From NCBI GenBank assembly GCA_036925085.1, contig JAUPFP010000019.1:1245001-1309000 (forward strand): a DNA stretch of 64,000 nucleotides, written 5' to 3'. The translations under genes and the position numbers were made by a program. Below, piece after piece: positions 44,509 through 54,425 of this stretch. The notes under the pieces were generated by a model. That model was not told where the DNA came from and did no database searches. It saw nothing but the letters and a program-made list of their open reading frames with translations. Every line of letters begins with the position of its first letter. Position 1 is the stretch's first letter. This stretch comes from Brachycybe producta. Lineage: Eukaryota; Arthropoda; Diplopoda; Playtdesmida; Andrognathidae.

Positions 44509-44836
44509 GGGTGTGGGACATTTGCCCTAAAGATAATTGTCCTACGGACACTTGCCCTAAAAGGACATTTGGCCTAATCAATAGTGTAAATGCACATCAT
44601 TTGGCGTTTTTTTGCGTGCCTGCGGCACACAGAACCAATTAAACATACTCCACCAAAAGACACTAAACCGTATGAATAGCGAAAACAAAAAAGTGGTTAT
44701 AGCGCAAATGTCCCTTTAGAGCAAATGGTTTTAGGGCAACTGTTCTTTAGGGCAAACGTCCTTTTAGGGCAAATGTCCCTTTAGGGCAAACGTGTTTTCG
44801 GGCAAATGTCCCTTCAGGGCAAATGCTATATCCCCG
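44509..44836. mobile_element. MITE of GGACATTTGCCCTAAA words
   Basis: GGGGTGTGGGACATTTGCCC at the left and AGGGCAAATGCTATATCCCC at the right are inverted. Between them are two GxCCTAAA copies in one direction and six TTTAGGGCAAxxGTCC copies in the other. Non-coding. Confidence 0.75.
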
Positions 44837-45233
44837 TGCGTTGTATATGCCTCTGCACGATGTGCACAGTGACATATACCAACAAATAAGTGTATGTTAC
44901 ATGCATGTAATTACATTAAGTGGTTTTAGTGTGTATTATTAAGCAAAAACATAAAATATTTTAGCTGATCGTCCCTACATTAGTATATGAGCGTGAAGCC
45001 ATATATTGGAAGCACAGCACCTAATCGAAAACCCATAAGCAACAAACACCCAGCTACACTCATTTGTACCAAGACAGGAAAAATAGCGACCCACTGTTTT
45101 TGGATCTATGTTGCTCAGAAGAAGCACATAACTCATAAGCAAATAACTCATGTAAACATCAACCTTACACAAACACGATTATTATTTGAACATTCAAAAG
45201 TTTGAAACAAGAAACAGTGCAGTTTGCAGATAA

Positions 45234-45397
45234 TCAGTCAGAATCAGATGAAAAATCATTATAATGTTTCACATGAGAAACTGGCGCACAGCAATCCCTG
45301 CTATTTATAATATCAAAGGCACAAACAACATCCTTGGCACAGAACTCTTTCCGAGGATTGACGCATGGAAGGTCACACTGAAATCCTGTGTCCAATT
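45234..45397 (-). CDS. Candidate terminal exon of an unknown gene
   Basis: The acceptor TTAACATTACAG lies before 45397 and the open frame runs to TGA at 45236-45234. It encodes 53 residues: LDTGFQCDLPCVNPRKEFC, AKDVVCAFDIINSRDCC, then APVSHVKHYNDFSSDSD. The even cysteine spacing, the acidic end and the clean acceptor look like a real last exon. Entry phase is 1 (the first two bases complete a codon). I do not recognise the family. The candidate exon at 50625-50832 on the same strand ends in the matching phase. Confidence 0.45.
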
Positions 45398-46000
45398 CTG
45401 TAATGTTAAAGATATTTTAATAAAAGGTTAAAGATTTTTTAAAATAAAATATTATAAAATGTAAAACATTTACTTGGCTATAATTCCTATAAATATAAAC
45501 AAACGACATTTCTTGATTGTAAAGACATAACAAGGGATTCGAGGAACCCTATAGACCTCTATTGCTTTAATATATCAAATAACCAACTTTTTTCATTGTT
45601 ACTGTTATAAAAACTGAATAAAATTTGTTCAATCTCTGTAAATATCTAATTTTCTTTTGTCTTGCTTTGTTTGGTTAATATTTAATTATATGTAACAAAA
45701 AGATTTAATTTATATTTTACAAAGGTTATCTCATTTATATAAATAATTAATTCCAGAATAACATTAAATAAATAAATTATAACAATTAATTCTTACATTC
45801 CATACATTTACAAATGTGTATAATATAAAGAGGTCATGACCTACAATATTCTAATGAGTGCTGCCATGATTCCACTAAATGAACTACTAAATTGTATACT
45901 TACTAAATATTAACTTTCTGATTCTTTCTTTCTTATTTCATTATAAACTTACAGTATATCAATTATAATACTTGATGAAGACTTAAATTCGGGTAACAAT
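45398..46000. other. AT-rich spacer, no gene seen
   Basis: About 80 percent A+T with no repeat structure or coding frame; possibly intronic to the gene that owns the exon at 45234-45397. Confidence 0.45.
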
Positions 46001-46177
46001 GGGGACTTAGCGAAATTTCGTACAATATAAATTTATTTACGAAATCCATTATTTTGACGTCATTTCCGGGTGATTTCGTTATATTTAACGAGATTAATTG
46101 GTGAAATTTTATTTATGACGTCAAAATAATAAATTTCGTAAATAAATTTATTTCGTACGAAATTTCGCTAAGTCCCT
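46001..46177. mobile_element. Near-perfect palindromic MITE (GGGACTTAGCGAAATTTCG)
   Basis: GGGGACTTAGCGAAATTTCG ... and its inverse CGAAATTTCGCTAAGTCCCT pair over about 70 bp per arm, with TGACGTCA-type sites flanking a ~35-bp loop. No coding capacity. Confidence 0.85.
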
Positions 46178-46257
46178 ATTATTGCAACCAACTTCTCATC
46201 CTGGAATCATCACAAACACTGACCCCAACAACAACCTTAAACCCCTAACACAAAAAC

Positions 46258-46350
46258 CATAGTGGCTAATTAAAACAAACCTCTAGTGGCTAATTAGAAC
46301 AAACCTCTAGTGGCTAATTAGAATAAACCTATAGTGGCAAATTCAAACAA
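46258..46350. repeat. 24-bp tandem repeat, four copies
   Basis: Units CTCTAGTGGCTAATTAGAAC followed by AAAC, with the outer copies more diverged (CATAGTGGC, CTATAGTGGC). Confidence 0.8.
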
Positions 46351-46379
46351 CTTAGTTGACCAAATTCAAATTTCAACAG

Positions 46380-47285
46380 TTACATGTGTGTGCATTAGTA
46401 TGCACAATCACACATGCACACATGTATGCACGTGTACGCCTATGTATACACTTGTGCGCATTTGTATGCATGTGTGCACACATGTATGCACGTGTACACC
46501 CATGTACACACACGTGTACGCACGTGTATGCCCATGTACGCATGTGTACGCCCATGTATGCACGTGTATGCCGTTGTGCGCACGTGTACGCATTTGGGCA
46601 CATGTGTTCGCACTAGTATGCACTTGTGCGCATGTGTATGCATTTGTAGGCATGTGTACGCACTTGTGTGCATGTGTAGGCACGTGTACGCACTTGTGCG
46701 CATGTGCACGCACATGTACACACTTGTACGCATGTGTACGCACATGTACACACTTGTACGCATGTGTACGCACATGTACACAATTGTGCGCATGTGTACG
46801 CACATGTAAACACTTGTGTGCATGTGTATGCACATGTACACACTTGTGCGCATGTGTACGCACATGTACACACTTGTGCACATGTGTACGCACATGTACA
46901 CACTTGTACGCATGTGTACACACATGTACACACTTGTGAGCATGTGTACGCACATGTAAACACTTGTGAGCATGTGTACGCACATGTACACTTGTGTGCA
47001 TGTTTATGTACATGTACACACTTGTGTGCATGTTTATGTACATGTACACACTTGTGCGCATGTGTACGCATATGTAAACACTTGTGAGCATGTGTACACA
47101 CATGTACACACTTGTGCGCATGTGTAAGCACATGTACACTTGTGTGCATGTTTATGTACATGTACACACTTGTGTGCATGTGTATGCACATATACACTTG
47201 TGTGCATGTTTATGTACATGTACACACTTGTGCACATGTTTATGCACATGTACACACTTGTGCGCATGTGTATATAGATAAACAC
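46380..47285. repeat. 30-bp minisatellite (CACTTGTGCGCATGTGTACGCACATGTACA)
   Basis: About 0.9 kb of a 30-bp unit, alternating purine-pyrimidine almost throughout. From about 46720 to 47000 the units are nearly uniform; before that they are loose CATGTGTACGC words, and after 46990 a higher-order unit with GTGTGCATGTTTATGTACAT appears three times. Because the period is a multiple of three and the unit lacks stops, long Cys/His/Thr ORFs cross it on both strands; none is a gene. Confidence 0.93.
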
Positions 47286-47397
47286 ACATGTATGTACTCA
47301 CATACATGACAGTTACATGTGATGCGCATGCGTCATTCATTTGTAATAATATGGTTTAAAATGAAAATACGTCACATGTATTCTAATACACAAAAAT

Positions 47398-48378
47398 AAT
47401 AGATGCTTTGCGAACTGTGAGAAAATACGAAATACATTAAAAATACGATATATTTAAAATTATTTCGTATTTTCAGTCTAATTTTACAAATGTTGTTACG
47501 ATATATTTTCTTTTTTTCGTGACGAAACATTTCTTATATTTTGTTATCACGAAAAAGTACCGCATGCGTTTGTTGACATTTTGAGTCAAAAAAGCAGCCA
47601 TTTTTTCTCCATTTCAAACGAACAATGGAAAACTTTGAAGAAAATAGTACGTGTAATCTCCTGGAAAGTATTGAATTTGCGCAACAAAAAATCAGTAGAT
47701 GTTAGGTTAAAGGTAGGTCATACAATTTAATTGTTTATTGTGCTTTTGTATTGACACTTTATCATTAGCTACAAGGGCGTGGTCGACTCCATGAAAGAGG
47801 AAGACAGACAAGACGAGAAGGCATTGCATCAACTTCAGAGGTTTGATTAACCTCTAACTTTGAAAACATTAAAAGACTAAACAATAAAGAAAGGCATCTT
47901 ATTTTTAGTTTTCTGGTCCTTCATGCACTAGGTACAGTTGTCTCGGTCGGCAAAGTTTTTCATCTGCTTCTCTTTGTCCTCCCTTACATACACTTGAACA
48001 GTGTATATGTGTAACATGTATTTTGAGATGAACTATTAAAATGAACATTTTCTAAGGTTTTTTTTGTGTGCCACTCAATGTTTACTGACAAATCATATTT
48101 AATAAATGCAAAGAACATTTGATCCCATCCCTTGTTGCCGCCATCGTGATTTCTGGTTTTAGTAATGCACATAGGTACTTTTTGTTTCAGGTTTTAATTG
48201 TAGCCAAAAATGTGATTTTTCATAAATAATTTTCATTAATAATTTTTTTCGTTTTGGCAGATCACAAACCATTAACAAAATTTAAATACGAAATAAATAA
48301 AAAACGAAATTAATTTAAAATATATATTTTTTATTTTATTTCGTGTATTTTTTGGACGAAAAATCGCAAAGCATCTAA
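47398..48378 (+). mobile_element. TIR element (AGATGCTTTGCGA), about 0.98 kb
   Basis: Left AATAGATGCTTTGCGA and right TCGCAAAGCATCTA are inverted ends; subterminal ATACGAAATA words occur on both sides. Inside, ATG 47625 opens MENFEENSTCNLLESIEFAQ and soon stops. An acceptor-like TTATCATTAG precedes a short Arg/Gly-rich frame near 47770-47850. These may be remnants of transposase exons. Non-autonomous as it stands. Confidence 0.6.
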
Positions 48379-48719
48379 TAACAGAACGAACACCTCTCCT
48401 AAATAATAGAAAAGTCCCCCTTTCCTAAGCTACAATTGAAAAGAGGAAGAATCTCGATTTTTTTAAAAAAAAATTACGTTTTTAAAAAATCGAAATTTTA
48501 TATATCAAATCGCTCTAAAAAAAATTCCAGTTTTATCGCCAGAATGTGTACATCACTTTAGGTCTGATGACATTTTATTGTAGGTGGCCCCGTTTTTGAG
48601 TTGTTCGACCCACAAAAAATTATGACCAAAAACTCAAAATTTCTTCTTAAAAAATTCATAAAAAATAACCACTGGGTAAAATGTTCTAATTTTTTGTCAG
48701 GAGCATCATATTGACCACG

Positions 48720-49454
48720 TGTGGCAACCTGGTCTACTCAATTTCAAATTTTTGATTGAGCAGATGAATTCCCTATGGTTGTCTGTCTGACAGCTACAGT
48801 AGGCTGTTGGGAAGGACGCCATTTTGGTGCCAGCAGACCTCTCACCATTAGGTTCAATGGGTGAGAGGTCAGAAGTGACCACTGTCCCCTTCAGGTGGAG
48901 TTGCCTTAAGGTATTAATTGGCCTGGTCAGCCATTAATTCAGGGGAGTGTGTTGTGGACTGAAGACCAGTGAACACCTGTGGGTGGAGGTCTAGGAGACC
49001 TCCACTGTCCAGCTTTCATCTCATCTTTTGTTTGCTTTTGGCCTGGTGGCCTTTGTTTTTGTATATATTTATGTTTGTGTAAATATTATTACTGCCATCG
49101 TTTCGCCGTAAGTGTAATTAAATACTTTTTATTTATAATTGTGTCGTGTCTTTTATTTGGGGAGTACCGCGAAGGGGGAGGGATTTCCTGTTTTGGGAAA
49201 CTCCGTCTTTTTACCGACCTGTTTCGGCCGGTACTCGTGTCGGCTCGCGGCAGAACCCGAGTTCTACCACAATATTCTCGGCGTGGTCTTTCGTCCGTGT
49301 CCGTCGAGAGTGGCTCCAGGGAGCCGACACATCCCGAAGTTCACTGTGTGGAGGCGGCTGCGGGTTCGATCCCGTCCCTGTGTAGGAGCCGGAGACGGTA
49401 AGTTTTGGTATTTAAATTTACTGGGGTATTGTAACGGTCCGGTGGGACGTTACA
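48720..49454 (+). mobile_element. Solo LTR, Gypsy-type family A
   Basis: 735 bp, TGTGGCAACCTGGTCTACTC ... CGGTGGGACGTTACA. The flanks CACG and CATG differ at one base. It matches 14970-15752 along its length (GACAGCTACAGTAGGCTGTT, CTCACCATTAGGTTCAATGG). Confidence 0.87.
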
Positions 49455-50624
49455 CATGGAATCAAATAAAGAATACTGCATGTCTTTATCTCATTCCGTT
49501 CTTGAGTTCGACTCACAAAATCGGGGTTCCGGACACACACACAGACATACAGACATCCTTTTCCCCTTCAGTTTTTTTTGTGAATGTTACTTTAAACTAG
49601 TGATATGCAAATAATGTTTATTTTTTTACTGTTTTATAGTATTTTTTATTGTATTTGCATTATTGTGGTACTTTTTATATATATACATGTATTTATACAT
49701 AGGGGTATCTGTAAGATGAGCTTGTTCTTCTAGGGCTACCTTTTTGTGATTGTATATTTATATGTCGCATCCAAATGGCATAATTGTCCATACGCGAAAT
49801 GTATGTCCATTTTGCGTTTTGCATCAGGCACATTTATGTTCACATCAAATGGATGCGACACACATACTTAATTGTGGAATAAATTTAATAAAAAAATCAA
49901 CTTGCGTGGAATAATAATAATATAACAATAATAACAGTAATCTTTCTAATATAATTTGCTAAGGGCTGACTGTCTCTATCTATCTCCCCTCTCGGAAACT
50001 ACACACTGCAGAATCATGAAAATTAACCAGTATACATATCTTTAGATGGCCTTTTTGGTACGGTACATTAGAATTTTTAATTTTCCTCATTTTGGTGAAA
50101 AACCATCAAATTTCACCAGAAACTCTGAACAAATAAAGTTGGCAGCCAGGAATGCTTGCTTTATTGCATCATGTTTTTTTCAAAAAATAAATTAACCCAC
50201 GTGGGTTATGGTAAAGGTCACCTTTGATCTCACAATTTACATTGGTAGCAAAATTGGTTATGTCTTTGGCAGAGAAATGAGAGGTTCTTGGACCAAGTCC
50301 TGGCTGGAGTTATTGTGTATTATTTTTTTTTTCAACGCAAGGCAGGCTTATACTAGGATCAAGCAAAGTATTTACTCGAAATGTATATGGCGTAATGTTC
50401 TCAATCTGAGCTACAAGCTCGTATTATGCAAGACTATCACACCCGAAGACGGGGGCTTTCGTTCTAGTATAGTAATATAAATGTGTAATAATAAATAATG
50501 AAATATCAAATAGTTACTCAATATTCACCACAAACCAAATCAAGACTCGCACTGGAAAAAAAACAACCTTTAAACTTTGTCAGTTGACAAGAGTATAAAC
50601 TAGATAAATAAAATAACTACTCAC
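49455..50624. other. Spacer; one small MITE
   Basis: AT-rich; it holds the short MITE at 49762-49863 and otherwise no supported gene. The ORFs at 50208-50480 lack any domain. Confidence 0.45.
49762..49863. mobile_element. MITE, TGTCGCATCCATTT family, copy 2
   Basis: ATGTCGCATCCAAATGG and CACATCAAATGGATGCGACA are inverted ends about 100 bp apart, with TGTCCATAxxCGAAATG inside as in copy 1 (14006-14143). Confidence 0.7.
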
Positions 50625-50832
50625 TGTAGCGCAAAAATTTTTTGTAATCAATTGGACTCCTTTTTTTGGTTTTGCCAAAAATACGGGCTTTCCACTGCTG
50701 CACAAAAGAAAACATTCTGCGATTCAACCTCTCGCCATTGTCGTCATCACTGTCATCGAACAGGAAACACTCCCATGTGATTGTCATAAAGATGAGAAAC
50801 TGAAGCAAAACTTTCTTTTCCCTTTGCATCAT
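50625..50832 (-). CDS. Candidate first exon of an unknown gene
   Basis: ATG at 50832 opens MMQREKKVLLQFLIFMTITW, then FLFDDSDDDNGERLNRRMFS and WKARIFGKTKKRSPIDYKKF, with a consensus donor GTGAGT after 50625 (phase 1). A hydrophobic helix, an acidic DDSDDD stretch and a basic helix in this order are loosely reminiscent of the N-terminus of PIF/Harbinger-type nucleases, but I see no diagnostic motif. It could belong with the exon at 45234-45397. Low confidence. Confidence 0.35.
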
Positions 50833-51018
50833 CGTTCATAGGCACAGGTGTTACAAAATGCACCAGTGATGTCTTTATAAAAGAAAAAAACTGTAAACGT
50901 CATAATTTTTATTTCAAATGTTTTCTATTTTTTTTTTTTTAACTTTTCTACTTTTTTACAACGTTTAAGAATCTAAAACTTAAATCGTATGATTTTTATT
51001 GCAGTGCATTTTGATTAA

Positions 51019-51630
51019 GAAGCTACATCACAAAATTACTTTGAAAAATTTTCGCAAAGTGCAATGTGCACCTTAAATATATGCTGATCGAGTCTGATAA
51101 AATTACAAAAAATTGGTAAGTGCGGTTACATTTTTAACAACTAATTTAAAATCGCGAATTTCTAACTCTTATGTTAAACTCCATCGAGTATGCGCAAATA
51201 AGAAAAAACATCCATTAAAATGCTCATAAAAATAAGTAAAAATAATTTAAAAAAAAAACAATGTATTGGCTTTACTGTGGTTTGTGTTTTTCTAAAAATT
51301 ATTTTAGGTATTTTTACAAGCATTTTAATGGATGTTTTTTACTTACGAGTGCGTACTCAATGGAGTTTAACATAAGAGTTAGAAATTCGCGATTTTGAAA
51401 CAGTTTTTAAAAATATAATTCTACCACTCGATCAGCATATATTTAAGGTGACATTGCACTTGAAAACTTGATATTGGACAACTTTAAATATGAAAAATAA
51501 ACATATTGCCAATACTGTGTATTTTAAAAATTAACATGTTTTCTTTAACAGTGGATCTATTGGTCTCCATAAAAAACGATTCTAGTGCTCTTTGCGGAAA
51601 TTTTTCGAAGTAATTTTGTGATCTAGCCTC
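51019..51630. mobile_element. TTAA-target MITE, complete copy
   Basis: 612 bp between two TTAA sites (51015-51018 and 51631-51634). Termini GAAGCTACATCACAAAATTAC and its inverse; the inverted arms extend for most of the length (TCTAACTCTTATGTTAAACT and AGTTTAACATAAGAGTTAGA). A TTAA target suggests piggyBac or Kolobok mobilisation. A half copy is at 25630-25860. Confidence 0.8.
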
Positions 51631-51639
51631 TTAAATCAT

Positions 51640-52269
51640 GATTTGAATCCCGTTCATATTAATGAAGAAATAAAAAAAATAATTCAAACCAATTTCATTT
51701 AAATCAATGTACGATATAAAAACGCATCCCAGACAAATGCAGGACACGGGAGCGGTAGCGGGAAGGTCACAGGACATCCAACATATGGTGGGCAATAGGC
51801 CCTCCTGCCGATAGTGCCGCAACATTGGTGTGGGTGCCCCCATTTCAAGATACATACTGGATGTCCCACAATGACCTACTCACTACTGCACCCATGTCCC
51901 ACACTGGTCCGGGAGAACTTTAAAGCATCAATGTCTGACATACCTGCCTCCCTGAAAGTCGGCACAGACAACCTCATGCTAGTGCAACATTCATGTCTTT
52001 AAAGTGTGTCTCATCAAGCCTCCAGTAGTTATTGCTCAGTTTACTCCTACATAATTCTAAAAAAAATGGTATAACCCTCCTCTCGTCTTGCTTCCACCAA
52101 CACTCTACGTATGAGTTTAACTTACAAAGACAACATATGTTCTATTAAAACTGTGACTTGGGTGCTTTTTGCAGGAACATAAACTGTACATTTGACCTAC
52201 GATTACTGTATTCTATTGAAAAAACCTGCAAGCAATATGAGAAAATACGTGACTGCTTCAGAGAATATA
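51640..52269. other. Spacer, no gene seen
   Basis: No convincing coding frame or repeat; ORFs at 51631-52002 have no recognisable domain. Confidence 0.4.
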
Positions 52270-52740
52270 CTACACTGGCCAACAATTTTTCACTTTTTTT
52301 CTGCTAACTAAGTTCTGATACTTGTGTTTAAGTAATTTTGGGGTGCTGATTTCAAAAATAAAATCAGTTTTTACATAGCACGTCCCGTTTTTGTTCTATG
52401 GCATGTTTTATTTTTCAGGTTTTTGTTCATCAACTGTTGTAATTGTAACTTAGGTAGTGGCTTCTGCTAAAAGAAAGTGTTTGAATAGTCTAGATACATT
52501 TTGTTATGTATGTGGAAGCTTCATTGTACCCAGTCAAAGGATGAGTTTTGGCAATTTTGGGAAGAAGGTGCAGGTGGTTTACTTTCAAGTGAGACTTGGA
52601 GACCAGGACAAGTCTTGGACTCCACATAAAGTGTGCAAGCCCTGAGTTGAAGCATGGGTTGCAACATGAGAATAAAGGTTCATTTTCTCAACAGTCATCT
52701 TGATACATTTCCTGAAAATCTAGGTTATATAAGTGGTGAG
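52270..52740 (+). pseudogene. Transposon-associated Cys-rich protein, left part
   Basis: The frame from 52457 reads ASAKRKCLNSLDTFCYVCGS, then YFQVRLGDQDKSWTPHKVC and a stop. Further on, 52681-52740 reads HFLNSHLDTFPENLGYIS. These motifs (KRKCLN-FCYxCG, GDQDKSWxPHKVC, HLDxFPENLG) belong to a protein family highly repeated in some invertebrate genomes. The middle of the gene is missing and a stop interrupts it. Upstream, CACTGGCCAACAATTTTT and AAAATCAGTTTTTACATAGC look like the usual 5' non-coding part. Confidence 0.65.
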
Positions 52741-53261
52741 CAGAGTGGCTGATTTTTTCGATTTTTTTTTTTAAAAAATCGAAAAAAATCGATTTTTTTA
52801 TTTAAATCAGATTTTTTTTTATTTAAATCAGATTTTTTGATTTTTTTCATTTATATGAAATATTAAATTTTTTTATGACGATGTTTGCAAAAATGAGTAA
52901 TACTATCGTTAATTGTTAAGTTGTTAGTAAAATAATTGCAAAATAATAAAAAAATGTTAAGAAACATTCAAATTTTAAAATAATAAGTTTCAAGCACTTT
53001 TAATTTAACATTCTAAACGTAAACACAAGCTTTGCAGCCTTTTCAGTCCCCAAAGCAAATCAGTGCCTCAAGATGTAAACTGGGTTAAGTCACTTTTTTT
53101 TAAAAAAAAAACACGATTTTACATCTTCATGAGATGTAAAATTTGTGATTTTTAAACAGCTTGTCAAGTTCTATCAGCAGTAAACAGTGGTAAGTCCACA
53201 GTTTTACACATTGGCAGCTAGATGGTGGTATACCATGTTAAGTCCTATTCCTTCAATGAAG

Positions 53262-53949
53262 TGTAACACCCTGTAAATCGTGATCCCGCCAAAACCATAG
53301 CCTGGGGGGTAAACAACTCTCAACCGTCCCTCCCTCCTCTCTGACTCACCTTTCTGACTCATGCACAAGCGGCGGATTGATACATAAAGGACCATGGTCA
53401 CTTGGACCTGGTTACACCTCGCAGGTGTACACAGGTCCAAGGTATAAAAGGACCATGTTCCTCTTTGTTCAGTAGTTCTTTCCTTTGCCTGTTTTTGAGA
53501 TACATTCCAAATCATGGGCCTGAGGATTCACAGTTAGTATATTACTATTCACCCTTGTATCTGTACTTCTTACAAGGAATGAATAAAAGTGTTGTAACAA
53601 GAGGTAGCGTTGTCTCTATGTCTTTATGTTAATAACTTCTCTTCAGAGGCCGGAGGTTTCATAGGGCAGGAGCTATACGATTCTCAGCAGCTACAACATC
53701 TTCTCTGGTCGGAATACCGATGGAGAAGATGTATATCAGCATCAACCGGAAGAGAGAGAGATGGCCGCCACTCTCCTGCATCGATTTCACCCCCATGCAG
53801 AAGAGTGACTACAATCTATCTCCATCCAGCTCTCTCTACAGCTCGGATCTTCTCTGTGCAGGTGTCATACTGCTCAGAGAAGAAACGAAAAGTAGAAAAT
53901 GTCATCTAAAGGTTGGTAATAAAATATTGGTTGATGTCAAAAGCTCACA
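53262..53949 (+). repeat. 5' LTR of the young Gypsy element
   Basis: TGTAACACCCTGTAAATCG ... AAAAGCTCACA. A TATA box TATAAAA lies at 53443-53449 and AATAAA at 53582-53587, marking U3/R. Family B, with a diverged solo copy at 24740-25408. Confidence 0.95.
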
Positions 53950-53951
53950 TT

Positions 53952-53967
53952 TGGTGGAGGTGCGGGG
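53952..53967 (+). other. Primer-binding site of the young Gypsy element
   Basis: TGGTGGAGGTGCGGGG begins two bases after the 5' LTR. It would pair with a tRNA 3' end CCCCGCACCTCCACCA. The minus-strand Gypsy element uses a similar TGGTGAAGGTGCTGGG. Which tRNA it is cannot be decided here. Confidence 0.7.
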
Positions 53968-54064
53968 TATAGCTCCATCTGCCTTCTCCGACCTGTAAAC
54001 AGAAGCCGTCCTTTGTCCTAAGTCTCGTGATTGTGCCTCACGAGGCTTCGTCCGTCCTTTCTAT

Positions 54065-54425
54065 GTTGGAACCACGTATGGAGACCCTCGATAGCGTCAA
54101 AGTCAACCGCGTGGCGCCTGTCTGTAAAACCGCGTATGGAGACCCTCGATCACGTCAAAGTCAACCGCGCGGCGTCCTTTGTGTTGGAACCACGTGTGGA
54201 GACCCTCGATAGCGTCAAAGTCGACCACGTGGCGCCTTTGTAAAACCGCGTATGGAGGCCCTCGATCACGTCAAAGCCAACCACGCGGCGTCCTTTGTGT
54301 TGGAACCACGTATGGAGGCCCTCGATCACGTCAAAGCCAACCGCGTGGCGCCTTTTTATGTTGGGACCATGTATGGAGGCCCTCGATCACGTCAAAGCCA
54401 ACCGCATGGCACCGTTTTTTGTGGA
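54065..54425 (+). repeat. ~57-bp tandem repeat in the LTR element leader
   Basis: Six copies of CGTATGGAGACCCTCGAT-(A/C)GCGTCAAAG-CCAACCGCGTGGCGCC with alternating subtypes (GTTGGAACCACGTATGGA or GTAAAACCGCGTATGGA). Unit length varies around 55-60 bp. It lies between the primer-binding site and the coding region. Confidence 0.88.

Noticed and set aside
46334-47340. Many overlapping Cys/His/Thr-rich ORFs on both strands, up to 243 residues
   Set aside because: They are translations of the 30-bp minisatellite, whose period is divisible by three and lacks stops. There is no codon bias, start context or conserved domain.
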